The notes under the pieces are model-generated. The model saw only the letters and a list, made by a program, of their open reading frames with translations. It ran no database searches and was not told the DNA's origin. Position numbers and translations under genes: made by a program. Below are positions 16,569 to 25,676 of a DNA stretch of 64,000 bases, piece by piece. Source of the DNA: Mycolicibacterium stellerae (GTDB lineage: Bacteria; Actinomycetota; Actinomycetes; Mycobacteriales; Mycobacteriaceae); contig NZ_RARC01000006.1 in assembly GCF_003719305.1 (NCBI RefSeq), positions 124,001 to 188,000 on the forward strand, written 5' to 3'. Each line of letters begins with the position of its first letter. Position 1 is the first letter of the stretch.

Positions 16569-18285
16569 AATTCATCACCGCCTGCTGTTGTTGTTGCTGC
16601 TGCTGGCTCTGGCCGGGACCCTGCGACTGAGGCTGCGATTGCGACTGCTGCTGTTGCTGCTGCGCCGACGACTCGCCGTTCTTGTCGCTCTTCGCCCCCT
16701 TTGGCGCCTTGGGCAGCTTGCGGACCACTTCGGCGGCGGCCAGCTCGCGGTCGGCCGCCGAGGTGCGCGACGCCAGTACCCAGGTGTCCTTGGAGCCGCC
16801 GCCCTGACTCGAGTTGACCACCAGCGATCCCTCCGGGAGCGCGACGCGCGTCAGGCCGCCCGGAAGAACCCACACATCGTCGCCGTCGTTCACCGCGAAC
16901 GGCCGCAGGTCAACATGGCGCGGGGCCAGTTTGTCGTCGATCTGTGTCGGCACCGTGGACAGTTGCACGACCGGCTGGGCGATCCAGCCGCGCGGGTCGT
17001 TGCGGATCTTTCTGCAGATCGTGGCGAGCTCTTTCTCGGAGGCGTTGGGTCCGAAGACAATGCCGTAGCCGCCGGAGCCTTCGACGGGTTTGATCACCAG
17101 CTCGTCGACACGGTCGAGCACCTCCTCGCGTTCGTCGTCGAGCCAGCACCTGAAGGTGTCGACGTTGGCGACCAACGGCTTCTCGCCGAGGTAGTACTCG
17201 ATGATCGTTGGCACGTAGGTGTAGACGAGCTTGTCGTCGCCGACGCCGTTGCCGACTGCGCTGGAGATGACGACGTTGCCTGCGCGCGCCGCGTTCAGCA
17301 CGCCGGCAACGCCGAGCACGGACTTGGGATTGAAATGCATCGGATCGAGGAAGTCATCGTCGATGCGGCGGTAGATGACGTCCACCTGGCGCTCACCCTC
17401 GGTGGTCCGCATGTAGACGGTGTTGTCACGGCAGAACAGGTCGCGCCCCTCGACCAGCTCGACACCCATTTGCCTGGCGAGCAGGGAATGCTCGAAGTAG
17501 GCGGAGTTGTAGACCCCGGGCGTCAGCACCACCACGGTCGGATCCGCTTCGTTGGATGCAGCGGCGTTGCGCAGCGCCCGCAGCAGATGCGACGAGTAGT
17601 CGCCCACCGCGCGCACCCGATGAGAGGCGAACAGGTTGGGAAAGACGCGCGCCATCGTGCGGCGGTTCTCCATCACGTACGACACGCCCGACGGAGAGCG
17701 CAGGTTGTCCTCCAGCACCCGGAAGTTGCCCTGCGCATCGCGAACCAGGTCGATGCCTGCCACGTGGATACGCACCCCGTTGGGCGGGACGATGCCCGCG
17801 GCTTCCCGGTGGAAGTGCTCACACGAGGTGACCAGCCTGCGCGGGATGACCCCGTCGCGCAGGATTTCCTGCTCACCGTAGATGTCGTCGAGATACATCT
17901 CCAGCGCCTTGACGCGCTGCCGGATGCCCTTCTCCAACCGAGACCACTCGGCAGCGGAGATGACTCGCGGCACCAGGTCGAGCGGGAACGGGCGTTCCTG
18001 GCCAGACAGTGAGAACGTGATGCCCTGATCGACGAACGCGCGACCGAGGGCCTCGTTGCGCGCTTCCAGCTCAGAGGCGTCGGACGGGGCGAGCTCGGCG
18101 AAGATGCCCTTGTACGGCCCGCGAACGTTGCCCTGCCCGTCGAACATCTCGTCGAAGGCTTTGGAGTAGCTGCCCAGGTCGTTGTAGCCGTCGAAAATTC
18201 CGTCGTAGCGCGCGGTTCGGCGGCCATTGCCGCGGGCGGATTTCGCGGTGTCGGTCGGCAATGTTCGAAGGGTCACGCCTGACAT
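16549..18285 (-). CDS. Circularly permuted ATP-grasp protein, Rv2411c-like, with polyglutamine tail
   Basis: This 578-residue predicted peptide ligase starts at ATG 18283-18285 (SGVTLRTLPTDTAK). The open frame to 18417 lies in the rpsT promoter region and is not used. Core segments are YDGIFDGYNDLGSY at the start, VPPNGVRIHVAGIDLVRD, DNLRSPSGVSYV (nucleotide/metal site region), VIKPVEGSGGYGIVFGP and QPVVQLSTVPT. The last ~45 residues are low complexity: two runs of six and eight glutamines separated by Ser/Gln/Pro/Gly. The family is thought to form peptide bonds of unknown kind. It is the first gene of a four-gene operon and divergent from rpsT. Confidence 0.87.
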   Translation of the reverse strand: MSGVTLRTLPTDTAKSARGNGRRTARYDGIFDGYNDLGSYSKAFDEMFDGQGNVRGPYKGIFAELAPSDASELEARNEALGRAFVDQGITFSLSGQERPFPLDLVPRVISAAEWSRLEKGIRQRVKALEMYLDDIYGEQEILRDGVIPRRLVTSCEHFHREAAGIVPPNGVRIHVAGIDLVRDAQGNFRVLEDNLRSPSGVSYVMENRRTMARVFPNLFASHRVRAVGDYSSHLLRALRNAAASNEADPTVVVLTPGVYNSAYFEHSLLARQMGVELVEGRDLFCRDNTVYMRTTEGERQVDVIYRRIDDDFLDPMHFNPKSVLGVAGVLNAARAGNVVISSAVGNGVGDDKLVYTYVPTIIEYYLGEKPLVANVDTFRCWLDDEREEVLDRVDELVIKPVEGSGGYGIVFGPNASEKELATICRKIRNDPRGWIAQPVVQLSTVPTQIDDKLAPRHVDLRPFAVNDGDDVWVLPGGLTRVALPEGSLVVNSSQGGGSKDTWVLASRTSAADRELAAAEVVRKLPKAPKGAKSDKNGESSAQQQQQQSQSQPQSQGPGQSQQQQQQQQAVMNCARPQR

Positions 18286-18339
18286 GCTGCCCCAACCGCC
18301 GCGTTTCCGCAGGCCAGTGGCTTCCCCTTCTTGACCACT

Positions 18340-18369
18340 TTGGGCTTTTACCCACGGCGCTGGTAATCT
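18340..18369 (+). promoter_or_regulatory. rpsT: Candidate rpsT promoter
   Basis: TTGGGC (18340-18345), an 18-base spacer and TAATCT (18364-18369). The predicted transcript has a 65-75 base leader. It contains a perfect 6-bp, 3-base-loop hairpin (GCCCGT...ACGGGC, 18381-18395). Confidence 0.45.
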
Positions 18370-18442
18370 GAACACTCGCTGCCCGTGCGACGGGCGCCAG
18401 ACTTTGCCCAACCCCAACGAAGATTTACGAAGGAACTAGCGC

Positions 18443-18703
18443 GTGGCCAACATCAAGTCGAAGGTAAAGCGCAACCGCACCAACGAGCTTGCCCGACTGC
18501 GCAACCAGTCAGTGAAGTCCTCACTGCGCACGGCCGTCCGCTCGTTCCGTGAGGCTGCCGAGGCGGGCGAGAAGGAAAAGGCCGCCGAGTTGCTCGAGTC
18601 GACCAACCGCAAGCTGGACAAGGCCGCCAGCAAGGGCGTCATCCACAAGAACCAGGCGGCGAACAAGAAGTCGGCGCTGTCGCGCGCCTTCAACAAGCTC
18701 TGA
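18443..18703 (+). CDS. rpsT: 30S ribosomal protein S20
   Basis: This 86-residue, very basic helical protein opens [14 protein letters not shown] and contains the conserved [23 protein letters not shown]. It binds 16S rRNA in the small subunit. The start is GTG 18443, preceded by GAAGGA. It stands alone between the divergent ATP-grasp operon and the convergent holA, as in M. tuberculosis (Rv2412). Confidence 0.97.
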   Translation: MANIKSKVKRNRTNELARLRNQSVKSSLRTAVRSFREAAEAGEKEKAAELLESTNRKLDKAASKGVIHKNQAANKKSALSRAFNKL

Positions 18704-18715
18704 TTCGACTGGGGA

Positions 18716-19684
18716 TCAGTCCCGGTCGGCGACCAGTTCCGCCACTTTCCGCACCGCCGCTTCCAACGCATAGTCGGCGTCTGCCGCCGCGCCCTTCACG
18801 TCGGCGTTGAGCGCCGCGACCAACTGCATCGCCTTCCCGACCGATTCCCGCGACCAGCGTCGCGACTGCCGCTGTGCCTTCTGCACCCGCCACGGCGGCA
18901 TGCCCAATTCGGAGGCCAGCCGGTAATGGTCACCTGACAGCGGCCCGACCCGAGCGATCGTGTGCACCGCCTCGGCGAGCGCATCGGCGAGCACGACATG
19001 GGGCTCGCCGCTCATCATCGCCCAGCGCAACGCCTCGGCAGCGCCTGCGACATCGCCGACCACCGCCTTGTCGGCGATGTCGAAGCCCTTCACCTCCGCC
19101 TTGCCGCTGTAATAGCGGCGCACCGCGACCGCGTCCACCGTGCCGTCGGTATCGGCCACCAGCTGCGAGCAGACCGATGCGAGCTCGCGGATGTCGGATC
19201 CCACCGCGTCAAGCAGGGCCGTCACGGTGTCATCGGAGACCTTGACCTTCAAGGCGCGGAACTCGCCGCGGACGAACTCGGCGCGCTCGGCGGCTTTGGC
19301 GATGCGGGCACACGGATGAACCTTCGCGCCGAGGTCCTTCAACTTCCCGGCCAGCGCCTTGGCGCGCCCTCCGCCCGAATGCACGACGACGAGCAGGGTG
19401 CCATCCGGTAGGTCGGCGGCCGCGCTCTCGATGAGGGCCACCGCCTCCTTGCCCGCTTCGGCGGCGGACTCCAGCACCACCACCCGCTCATCGGCGAACA
19501 ACGAGGGGCTGAGCAGCTCGGCGAGTTCGGCCGTGCTGACCTCGCCGGCACGCATGCGGTTCACCGGGACGTCGTCGGTACCCGCCTGCTTGCGCGCGGC
19601 GCGCAGGACAGCGGCGACCGCACGCTCGACCAGAAACTCCTCGTCCCCCAGCACAAGATGCAATCGGGGGACCGGTTCGCTCAT
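18716..19684 (-). CDS. holA: DNA polymerase III subunit delta
   Basis: This is the 322-residue clamp-loader delta subunit. It opens [16 protein letters not shown] and has an AAA+-like N-terminal half without a functional Walker A, as usual for delta. The C-terminal collar helices include [22 protein letters not shown] and [14 protein letters not shown]. The start was placed at ATG 19682-19684 ([10 protein letters not shown]). The frame extends to 19726, but that part overlaps the comEC end and is not conserved in what I recall. It corresponds to Rv2413c. Confidence 0.9.
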   Translation of the reverse strand: MSEPVPRLHLVLGDEEFLVERAVAAVLRAARKQAGTDDVPVNRMRAGEVSTAELAELLSPSLFADERVVVLESAAEAGKEAVALIESAAADLPDGTLLVVVHSGGGRAKALAGKLKDLGAKVHPCARIAKAAERAEFVRGEFRALKVKVSDDTVTALLDAVGSDIRELASVCSQLVADTDGTVDAVAVRRYYSGKAEVKGFDIADKAVVGDVAGAAEALRWAMMSGEPHVVLADALAEAVHTIARVGPLSGDHYRLASELGMPPWRVQKAQRQSRRWSRESVGKAMQLVAALNADVKGAAADADYALEAAVRKVAELVADRD

Positions 19685-19706
19685 GCACCGCCCCCGCAAG
19701 CGTGGC

Positions 19707-21209
19707 TCATGCCCCGATCGTGTCATGCCGCGCCGACAGCCGCCTCCGGCACCACCGCCACAGCATGACCGCCGCGGTGGCCGCGGCTCCGACGGTCAGT
19801 GCACCGGGCAGCCCTGCTGGCACGGGCACAGAAGCGCCGGGGATGCCCGCCGCCCATCGCGCCACGTTCAACAGCCACCACAGCTCGGGTCCGGTGAACC
19901 TGATCAGAAGATCCGCACCCGCAGGCCACAACACCGACAGCGCGGCCGCCGCGGTACCGATGACGGTGATCGGGGCGATCACGGCGGCCACCGCGAGGTT
20001 GGCCAGCGCCGCGACCACGCTCAACCTGCCCGAAATGGCCGCCACCAGCGGCGCCGTCACCAGCTGTGCGGCGACGGCGACGCTCACCGCGTCGGCCAAC
20101 GGCTTGGGCCAGCCGCGGGCGACCAGCCGTCGCGACCATCCTGGTGCGATCACCACAAGGGCAGCTGTCGCCGACACCGAAAGGGCGAAGCCGACGTCGA
20201 CGGCGAGTTCGGGGGCCGCGATCATCAACGCGATGACCGCCGCCGCCAGCACCGGGATCGCCTGTCTGCGGCGGTGTGTCACGACGGCCAGCAGCGTGAT
20301 GGCCGCCATCACCGCGGCGCGCAACACGCTCGCCGACGGTTGCACGACGATGACGAACGCCACCAAGGCGGCGCCGGCCAACACGACCGCTGTTCGAGGG
20401 CCGACGAAGACCGCCACCAGCAGCACCGCGCCGCAGACGATCGTCACGTTCGCGCCCGACACCGCCGTGAGGTGCGTCAACCCCGCGGCACGAAAATGCG
20501 CGGTGGTGTCGGCCGACAGTGCCGAGGTGTCACCGAGGACGAGGGCAGGAAGCATCGCCGCCTGATCGGCGGGCAAGGCATCGCGTGCCGCGGTGGCGAA
20601 CGCACTGCGTACCCGTTGCCCCGCCCGCTGGATCGGCGCGGCCTCCCCCATCGTCGGTTCTCCGGTTGCCGAAAGCACGGCGACCGTGAGATCGCGTCGA
20701 GTCGGCCTGGAGATCCGGGCCGTGAAAGCGGCGGGCTGGCCCGCTGTCAGCTCGGCGAATCCGGCCACCGACGCGAAAACCACTACCCGGCCCGACATTT
20801 CGTCACCGGCGACGTATCGCAGAGACCCGCGAAACATCAACCTTCCGCCGCCCAGCATCCTCGGCGTTTCGCTTGACGTGACGATGACGGCGGTGGCGTC
20901 ACCGTAACGGTCCACGAGCGGATGGCCCTGGACCTGCTCAACGCGCAGCTGCACCGCGACGGCGAAGCCAAGCCCTATCAACGCGATCGCGACCACGGCC
21001 GCCGCCGTCATTCGCGCGCCATCATGCGGCGCACGATGTCTGCCGCCCCACCACGCCGTCACACTCGCGGCGGCGATCGCCGCCGACAGCAGCGCGATGA
21101 CACCGCTGATCGACCACAGAATCCCAGCGGCCGTGACCGCCCAGCTCGTCAGCGCCGCAGGAACAAGACGCAGATCCAGGCGGACCTCGCGACCGTCCGC
21201 GACGCTCAC
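19707..21209 (-). CDS. comEC: ComEC/Rec2-family membrane protein (DNA uptake channel-like)
   Basis: This 500-residue polytopic membrane protein has about ten hydrophobic segments. It has an N-terminal DUF4131-like soluble part (residues ~90-190) and the competence domain with [36 protein letters not shown]. Unlike ComEC of Bacillus, it has no C-terminal metallo-beta-lactamase domain, which is normal for the mycobacterial version. GTG 21207-21209 overlaps the comEA stop. DNA transport in mycobacteria by this pair is inferred from the family only. Confidence 0.88.
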   Translation of the reverse strand: MSVADGREVRLDLRLVPAALTSWAVTAAGILWSISGVIALLSAAIAAASVTAWWGGRHRAPHDGARMTAAAVVAIALIGLGFAVAVQLRVEQVQGHPLVDRYGDATAVIVTSSETPRMLGGGRLMFRGSLRYVAGDEMSGRVVVFASVAGFAELTAGQPAAFTARISRPTRRDLTVAVLSATGEPTMGEAAPIQRAGQRVRSAFATAARDALPADQAAMLPALVLGDTSALSADTTAHFRAAGLTHLTAVSGANVTIVCGAVLLVAVFVGPRTAVVLAGAALVAFVIVVQPSASVLRAAVMAAITLLAVVTHRRRQAIPVLAAAVIALMIAAPELAVDVGFALSVSATAALVVIAPGWSRRLVARGWPKPLADAVSVAVAAQLVTAPLVAAISGRLSVVAALANLAVAAVIAPITVIGTAAAALSVLWPAGADLLIRFTGPELWWLLNVARWAAGIPGASVPVPAGLPGALTVGAAATAAVMLWRWCRRRLSARHDTIGA

Positions 21210-22024
21210 ACATGAACCTGGGCACGCAGCTTCTCGAGGCGGGCAGGCCCGATACCGTCCACGTCGGCAAGCTGGTCGACGCTGGCGAACGACCCGTTGG
21301 CGTCACGCCACGCGATGATGGCCGCCGCGGTCACCGGTCCGACACCCGGCAGCGCGTCGAGCTGCTCTTCGGTCGCGGTGTTGAGGTCGACCGGAGCGCC
21401 GGCCGCCGACTCGCTTGCGGCCTGCTCCCGGCCGCTCGCCGATGCGGATCCCGTCGGCTGCGTCGCCACCGAACTGCCCATGGTCGTTGGTTCCCCAGGA
21501 GGCGCTGCGATGCCGACGATGATCTGCTCGCCGTCGGCGAGGCGACGAGCCATGTTCAGGCCGATCAGATCGGCGCCGTCGAGCGCGCCACCCGCGGCGC
21601 TGAGCGCGTCGGCGATGCGTGCCCCCGACGACAAAGTCACCAGACCCGGCTTGTGCACAAGCCCGACGACGCTCACGACGACCGGCCCCTCGGGGGCAGG
21701 CGTCGACGGAGTGGGCTGTGCCGTTGAAACCATCTCCACCGGTGGCAGTTTCGCCGATGTCACCGGCGGGGTGTTGTCCCGGAGCAGCGTGAAGATGGTC
21801 ACCAACACGGCGATCACTCCGACGACGCCCAACGCGATGGCACCGGCGCGGCCGGGGTCTGCACGGGCGGCCGCGAGCCACCCTGGCTGTGCCCCGGCAC
21901 CTGCGTCGGGCAGCCAACGCGACAGTGCGGCATCGGAATTGCCGTCGTCGTTCGACCCGGATTCCGCCTCGGCCTCTGCGCAGAGCCTGCGCTGAAGACG
22001 TTCGGTGGGCAGTTCGGTTCCCAT
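21206..22024 (-). CDS. comEA: ComEA-family DNA-binding membrane protein
   Basis: This 272-residue protein starts at ATG 22022-22024 (GTELPTERLQRRL); the upstream open frame has no support. A membrane helix lies around residues 60-82 (AIALGVVGVIAVLVTIFTLL), followed by a Pro/Thr linker. A SLBB domain comes next (VVVSVVGLVHKPGLVTLSSGARIADAL), then a Ser/Ala linker. The C-terminal helix-hairpin-helix DNA-binding domain carries LNTATEEQLDALPGVGPVTAAAI and DIGPARLEKL-like repeats. It is coupled to comEC by a 4-base overlap. Confidence 0.9.
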   Translation of the reverse strand: MGTELPTERLQRRLCAEAEAESGSNDDGNSDAALSRWLPDAGAGAQPGWLAAARADPGRAGAIALGVVGVIAVLVTIFTLLRDNTPPVTSAKLPPVEMVSTAQPTPSTPAPEGPVVVSVVGLVHKPGLVTLSSGARIADALSAAGGALDGADLIGLNMARRLADGEQIIVGIAAPPGEPTTMGSSVATQPTGSASASGREQAASESAAGAPVDLNTATEEQLDALPGVGPVTAAAIIAWRDANGSFASVDQLADVDGIGPARLEKLRAQVHV

Positions 22025-22129
22025 ATGCCCGACGGTAGGTCCGGCGCGTGACCGTAACCGCCTGCCGAGACCCCGATAGCCGACGACTGTGGATGAAGTC
22101 CGCTCTGTGGAGCATTCCCAGTAACGAGG

Positions 22130-22169
22130 GAGGCCCTCCCCGGAGTTGACCGCTGCCGGGGAGGGCCTC
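22130..22169 (-). terminator. Strong hairpin terminator downstream of the small secreted protein
   Basis: GAGGCCCTCCCCGG (22130-22143) and CCGGGGAGGGCCTC (22156-22169) form a perfect 14-bp GC-rich stem with a 12-base loop. It is 30 bases past the stop of the secreted-protein gene. There is no U-tract, as is common for mycobacterial hairpin terminators. Confidence 0.65.
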
Positions 22170-22199
22170 AATTGGCGGGTGGATCTACTCGGTTGTCGC

Positions 22200-22445
22200 T
22201 TACTGGTTGAACATCGCCAGACGGCCGATGCCGTGGTGGTGGTACCAGCCGGGGATCGCGGTCGGCGCCGGCTTGGCGTAGGTGTCCGGTGAGGTGACGA
22301 TCGAGGCGTTGGGGCCGTTCTGGGTGACCGTGGTCGTGGCGTTGGCCATGCCTGCCAGGCCGAGGGCGGCGCCGCCGAGGATGCCTGCCGAGACGACCGG
22401 GAGGGCGATGTAGCGGGTGAAGCTGCGGGCGATGGTGGTGGTCAT
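22200..22445 (-). CDS. Small secreted protein of unknown function
   Basis: This is an 81-residue product from ATG 22443-22445, with AGGAG seven bases upstream. The N-terminal ~36 residues form a Sec signal peptide with a hydrophobic core (IALPVVSAGILGGAALGLAG) and a likely signal peptidase site after M-A-N-A. The mature part is about 45 residues, rich in Thr, Pro and Asn, without cysteine, and ends with a W-Y-H-H-H cluster and RLAMFNQ. No family assignment. The histidine cluster could bind metal, but this is speculation. Confidence 0.75.
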   Translation of the reverse strand: MTTTIARSFTRYIALPVVSAGILGGAALGLAGMANATTTVTQNGPNASIVTSPDTYAKPAPTAIPGWYHHHGIGRLAMFNQ

Positions 22446-22574
22446 TTCGAATCTCCTTGTGTTGGTTGGCTTTTCAGCTCTCCTGCCGATTTCTTCCGGC
22501 GATGAGATAACTATGTCCCAGCGACGAGGTGATGTATGTCGGCCAACCAGCCCTCGGACCGGTTGAACCGTCTG

Positions 22575-22590
22575 TCCCCCGATTGGGGGA
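22575..22590 (+). promoter_or_regulatory. Leader hairpin upstream of nitrile hydratase
   Basis: TCCCCC, GATT, GGGGGA: a perfect 6-bp stem with a 4-base loop, 40 bases before the nthB start. It could be a leader hairpin; there is no T-run, so it is not a clear terminator. Confidence 0.3.
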
Positions 22591-22630
22591 AGTGGATCGG
22601 TGTCGGGGCAGAAATTCGTATGATCCCGAC

Positions 22631-23257
22631 GTGGACGGTGTGCACGACCTTGGTGGGCTGGACGGTTTCGGCCCGATCGAGCACACCGAAAGCGAGCCGA
22701 TGTTCGCCGAGGAGTGGGAACGGCGCACCTTTCGACTGATGATCGGGGCGATCGGTTCGCTCGGCGGCCCCGGCGGCAAATTCCGGCATTCGATCGAGCG
22801 GATGGATCCCGCGCACTACCTGTCATCGCCCTACTACGAACACTGGCTTACCGGCGTCACCACGCTCGTGGTGGAAGCGGGCATGACCACGCGCGAAGAA
22901 CTCGATCGCCGCGCGGGCGGGCAGTTCCCGCTGTCACGGCCCGACCGCGGCGTACTGCCTGCCGACCTCGCGTCCAGGACCACCCCGAGTTTCGCGATCG
23001 GCGACACGGTGCGGGTACGAGAGCGACACCCCCATGGCCACACCCGCGCGCCCCGCTACGTCCAGGGCAGGCGCGGAACCATCGTGCGCGTCGACGAGGC
23101 AGCCGAATTCGACGATATCGAGGCGCACGGCGGCGGTTCGGTCACCGATCCCCTGTATTCGGTGCGCTTCACGTCCCGCGAACTGTGGGGCGAGGCCGGC
23201 ACAGACGGCGACGTCGTGCATATCGACTTGTTCGAGCGATATCTGCAGGAGGCGTGA
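22631..23257 (+). CDS. nthB: Nitrile hydratase subunit beta
   Basis: This is the 208-residue beta subunit. The start is GTG 22631-22633, giving the family's standard opening [14 protein letters not shown]; the upstream open frame is not used. Other family segments are [49 protein letters not shown] and the C-terminal SH3-like barrel with [10 protein letters not shown]. Beta pairs with alpha to hydrate nitriles to amides. Beta precedes alpha here, as is usual for cobalt-type operons. Confidence 0.9.
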   Translation: MDGVHDLGGLDGFGPIEHTESEPMFAEEWERRTFRLMIGAIGSLGGPGGKFRHSIERMDPAHYLSSPYYEHWLTGVTTLVVEAGMTTREELDRRAGGQFPLSRPDRGVLPADLASRTTPSFAIGDTVRVRERHPHGHTRAPRYVQGRRGTIVRVDEAAEFDDIEAHGGGSVTDPLYSVRFTSRELWGEAGTDGDVVHIDLFERYLQEA

Positions 23258-23847
23258 TGCCAGACCATCACCATCCCGAAGCGATCGCACCCGTGCAGGC
23301 GCGAGTAGCAGCCATCGAATCTGTGCTCATCGAAAAGGGAATTCTGGACGTCGACGCGGTGGACCAGATCGTCGCGCGTTTCGAGGACACCCTCGGACCC
23401 ATGAACGGTGCCAGGGTCGTCGCCCGGGCGTGGACAGATCCCGAATTCAGGGCGCGGTTGTTGGCAGACGGCACGGCGGCCATCGCCGAATTCGGCTTCA
23501 GCGGGCCCGAGGGCGAATACATGGTCGTGGTGGAGAACACCCCGACGGTTCACAACCTGGTCGTCTGCACGCTGTGCTCGTGCTACCCGTGGCCGACGCT
23601 CGGCCTGCCACCGAAGTGGTACAAAGCGCCCGCCTACCGTTCGCGTGCGGTGCGGGAGCCCCGCAAGCTGCTCGCCGAGATGGGCACCGTCATCGCCGAC
23701 GACGTCGAAGTCCGGGTATGGGATTCCAGTGCGGAGGCGCGGTACCTGGTACTCCCGATGCGACCGGCGGGCACCGACGACCTGTCCGAGGAGCAACTCG
23801 CGGCCCTCGTCACGCGCGATTCCATGATCGGGGTGCAGCGGCTGTGA
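23257..23847 (+). CDS. nthA: Nitrile hydratase subunit alpha, cobalt type
   Basis: This 196-residue subunit carries the metal site C104-T-L-C107-S-C109. Threonine after the first Cys is characteristic of the cobalt-dependent class; iron enzymes have Ser. The metal-site cysteines are normally oxidised after synthesis to sulfenic and sulfinic acids. ATG 23257 overlaps the beta stop (TGATG). The enzyme hydrates nitriles to amides in the cytoplasm. The acetamidase gene nearby could take the amide on to acid and ammonia. Confidence 0.93.
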   Translation: MPDHHHPEAIAPVQARVAAIESVLIEKGILDVDAVDQIVARFEDTLGPMNGARVVARAWTDPEFRARLLADGTAAIAEFGFSGPEGEYMVVVENTPTVHNLVVCTLCSCYPWPTLGLPPKWYKAPAYRSRAVREPRKLLAEMGTVIADDVEVRVWDSSAEARYLVLPMRPAGTDDLSEEQLAALVTRDSMIGVQRL

Positions 23848-24134
23848 CGGCCACCCCGTTCGACGACGAGTCGCTGCCCCGCGACAACGGCGAACTCGTC
23901 TTCGACGCACCGTGGCAGGCTCGCTCGTTGGCCATCGCGGTCGCTGTGGTCGAGCGGCTGGGCCTGCCATGGGATGCGTTTCGACATCGCCTGATGGCCA
24001 GCATCGCCGAGCAGCCGGATCGCCCGTACTACGAGTCGTGGACGACGGCCCTCGAGTCACTCGTCCTCGCCGAGCACCTCGCCACCACCGCCGCGCTCGA
24101 CGAGGCGATGCCGACCAAGCGAGCCCCGCTATAG
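23844..24134 (+). CDS. Nitrile hydratase accessory (activator) protein
   Basis: This 96-residue protein begins at GTG 23844-23846, overlapping the alpha stop (GTGA). It resembles the beta-subunit-like activators that deliver cobalt to the alpha subunit: [33 protein letters not shown] and [19 protein letters not shown]. It completes a beta-alpha-activator operon. Its end overlaps the convergent RidA-like gene by six bases. Confidence 0.85.
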   Translation: MTATPFDDESLPRDNGELVFDAPWQARSLAIAVAVVERLGLPWDAFRHRLMASIAEQPDRPYYESWTTALESLVLAEHLATTAALDEAMPTKRAPL

Positions 24135-24569
24135 GCCCCAACCGTCGTTTCGCCAACACACCCAATCGATTTCGACGAGCGCACCGACCGCAAGACCCGT
24201 GGTGCCCACACACGTGCGGCTCGGCAGCCGGTCGGGGAACCAGTGCGCGTAGGCGGCGTTGAAGGCGTCGTAGTCGTTCCAGTCGATCAGGAAGGCGCGC
24301 ACCGAGACGACGTCGGCCAGTCCCCCGCCGCACAGTTGGGTGACACGCAACAGGTTGCCAAGGACCTGATCCGTCTGGGTCGCCACCTCGTCGCCGACGA
24401 CGGTGCCGGTCACATCGGTGGGCATCTGCCCGGTCACATACAGCGTTGGACCGGCGGCCGTGGCGTGAGCGAAAGGTGCGACGGCCGGGGGGACACCGTC
24501 GCGCGGGGTGAAGGTGAATGCGCGAATTCCGCCGGTCAACTCGGTCACCCCGGCCAGTGTGGGAAACAT
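24129..24569 (-). CDS. RidA/YjgF/UK114-family protein
   Basis: This 146-residue protein has the chorismate-mutase-like trimer fold of the RidA family (GPTLYVTGQMPTD, VRAFLIDWNDYDAFNAAYAHWFP, TTGLAVGALVEIDWVCWR). The arginine that in true RidA binds the substrate carboxylate appears replaced near SRTCVGTTGLA, so imine deaminase activity is uncertain. Family members often assist amidase or aminotransferase pathways. Its start lies within the 3' end of the acetamidase gene (25-base overlap). Confidence 0.8.
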   Translation of the reverse strand: MFPTLAGVTELTGGIRAFTFTPRDGVPPAVAPFAHATAAGPTLYVTGQMPTDVTGTVVGDEVATQTDQVLGNLLRVTQLCGGGLADVVSVRAFLIDWNDYDAFNAAYAHWFPDRLPSRTCVGTTGLAVGALVEIDWVCWRNDGWGL

Positions 24570-25579
24570 CGTTTGTCGATGCGCGCATGCACACCCTGGC
24601 GTTGGTCGACCACCTGGGTGACCGTGAAGTCGACGGCCACAGACATGAATGAGTAGGCGTCCGCGCGACTTTGACCGAAATGGTCGACCAGGACGTCGAG
24701 GGTACGCAGCGCCGCGGACCTCATCGCCTCGTCCAACGAGTCGCCGAAACCGTGGACGAGAAGTTCGGTCGCGGTCTCCAGCACGGGTACCGTGAACGGG
24801 AGATCACGGCGAATCGTCAAGCGCAACAACCCGTTCAGCGATGACTCCAGTGCAGTCCCGCTGATCTCCCCGTCGCCCTGCGAGACGTGCGGATCGCCGA
24901 CCGACAGCAACCCACCCGGCACCTGCACCGGGTAGTACATGCGGCCGCCCGCGCCGATGCGCCAGTTGTCGACGTTTCCGCCGTGGTCGCCGGGCGGCAC
25001 CGACGACACCCGCTGCGGCTCGGCGGGCGCTACGCCCATGGTGCCGAAGTGCGGTCGCAGCGGCACGACGACTCCGGGCAGCGCAGGTGCGCGCGCGGCC
25101 GGATCGGGCGAAACGATCGTGCCCGCAGCGTCTGCCAGCGGTGTGACGGTCCAGTCGTAACCGAACAGCGCACGGCCGAGCATGGCGTTGGTGTCGAGCT
25201 CGTACACCGTGACCCGCTCGGTGGCGAACTCGGAGTAGAGGTGCCCCCAATGCGCGGCGAGGTTCGATCCGTAGGGCAGCCGCGGGACTGCTTCGAGGAT
25301 GTCGACCTGCAACAGATCGCCGGGCTTGGCACCCTCGACCGCGATGGGTCCGGTGAGAAGGTGCGGCCCCGGTCCACGGTCCGACACCGCGTCGAACACC
25401 TCGGAGATGCCCTTGTCCATCAAGAGATCGGGTGCGTCACCCGCGTGATGGGTGAGCGTCTCGATCGCGACGAGGTCCCCCGGCGCCACGGTCAACGTCG
25501 GCGCCAGCCGGGGGTCGAAGTAGCCCCAGTGCACCGTCGACGGGGTCGCAGGCAGGAAGTGCTGCATCGACCAGATCAT
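24545..25579 (-). CDS. Acetamidase/formamidase
   Basis: This 344-residue amidohydrolase of the FmdA/AmdA family opens HFLPATPSTVHWGYFDP. It contains PGDLVAIETLTHHAGDAPD, TGPIAVEGAKPGDLLQVDI, FGTMGVAP and GGNVDNWRIG, all family blocks. It hydrolyses short amides to acid and ammonia. It is probably transcribed with the RidA-like gene, convergent to the nitrile hydratase operon. Together they could form a nitrile-to-acid route. Two ATGs lie within five codons at the start; the outer one is listed. Confidence 0.88.
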   Translation of the reverse strand: MIWSMQHFLPATPSTVHWGYFDPRLAPTLTVAPGDLVAIETLTHHAGDAPDLLMDKGISEVFDAVSDRGPGPHLLTGPIAVEGAKPGDLLQVDILEAVPRLPYGSNLAAHWGHLYSEFATERVTVYELDTNAMLGRALFGYDWTVTPLADAAGTIVSPDPAARAPALPGVVVPLRPHFGTMGVAPAEPQRVSSVPPGDHGGNVDNWRIGAGGRMYYPVQVPGGLLSVGDPHVSQGDGEISGTALESSLNGLLRLTIRRDLPFTVPVLETATELLVHGFGDSLDEAMRSAALRTLDVLVDHFGQSRADAYSFMSVAVDFTVTQVVDQRQGVHARIDKRCFPHWPG

Positions 25580-25676
25580 GCCAGCACCCCGGTGTCGCGG
25601 CTCGCCGAGCGCGTCCTCGCGTATACATAGTGACCACAGGTGATCCGCTACGAATACGCCACACGAGGAGCCACGT

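Noticed and set aside
16590..16690. CAG/CAA repeat at the ATP-grasp 3' end considered as a CRISPR or satellite array
   Set aside because: It is in frame and encodes glutamine runs at the C-terminus; no regular repeat-spacer structure.
22536..22739. Possible leader ORF upstream of nitrile hydratase beta (MSANQPSDRLNRL...)
   Set aside because: It runs out of frame into the beta gene and has no Shine-Dalgarno; no feature such as a regulatory amino-acid run.
23034..24134. 366-codon plus-strand frame covering nitrile hydratase beta, alpha and accessory genes
   Set aside because: Only the segment from GTG 23844 is real (accessory protein); the rest is a frame-shifted shadow of the alpha and beta genes.
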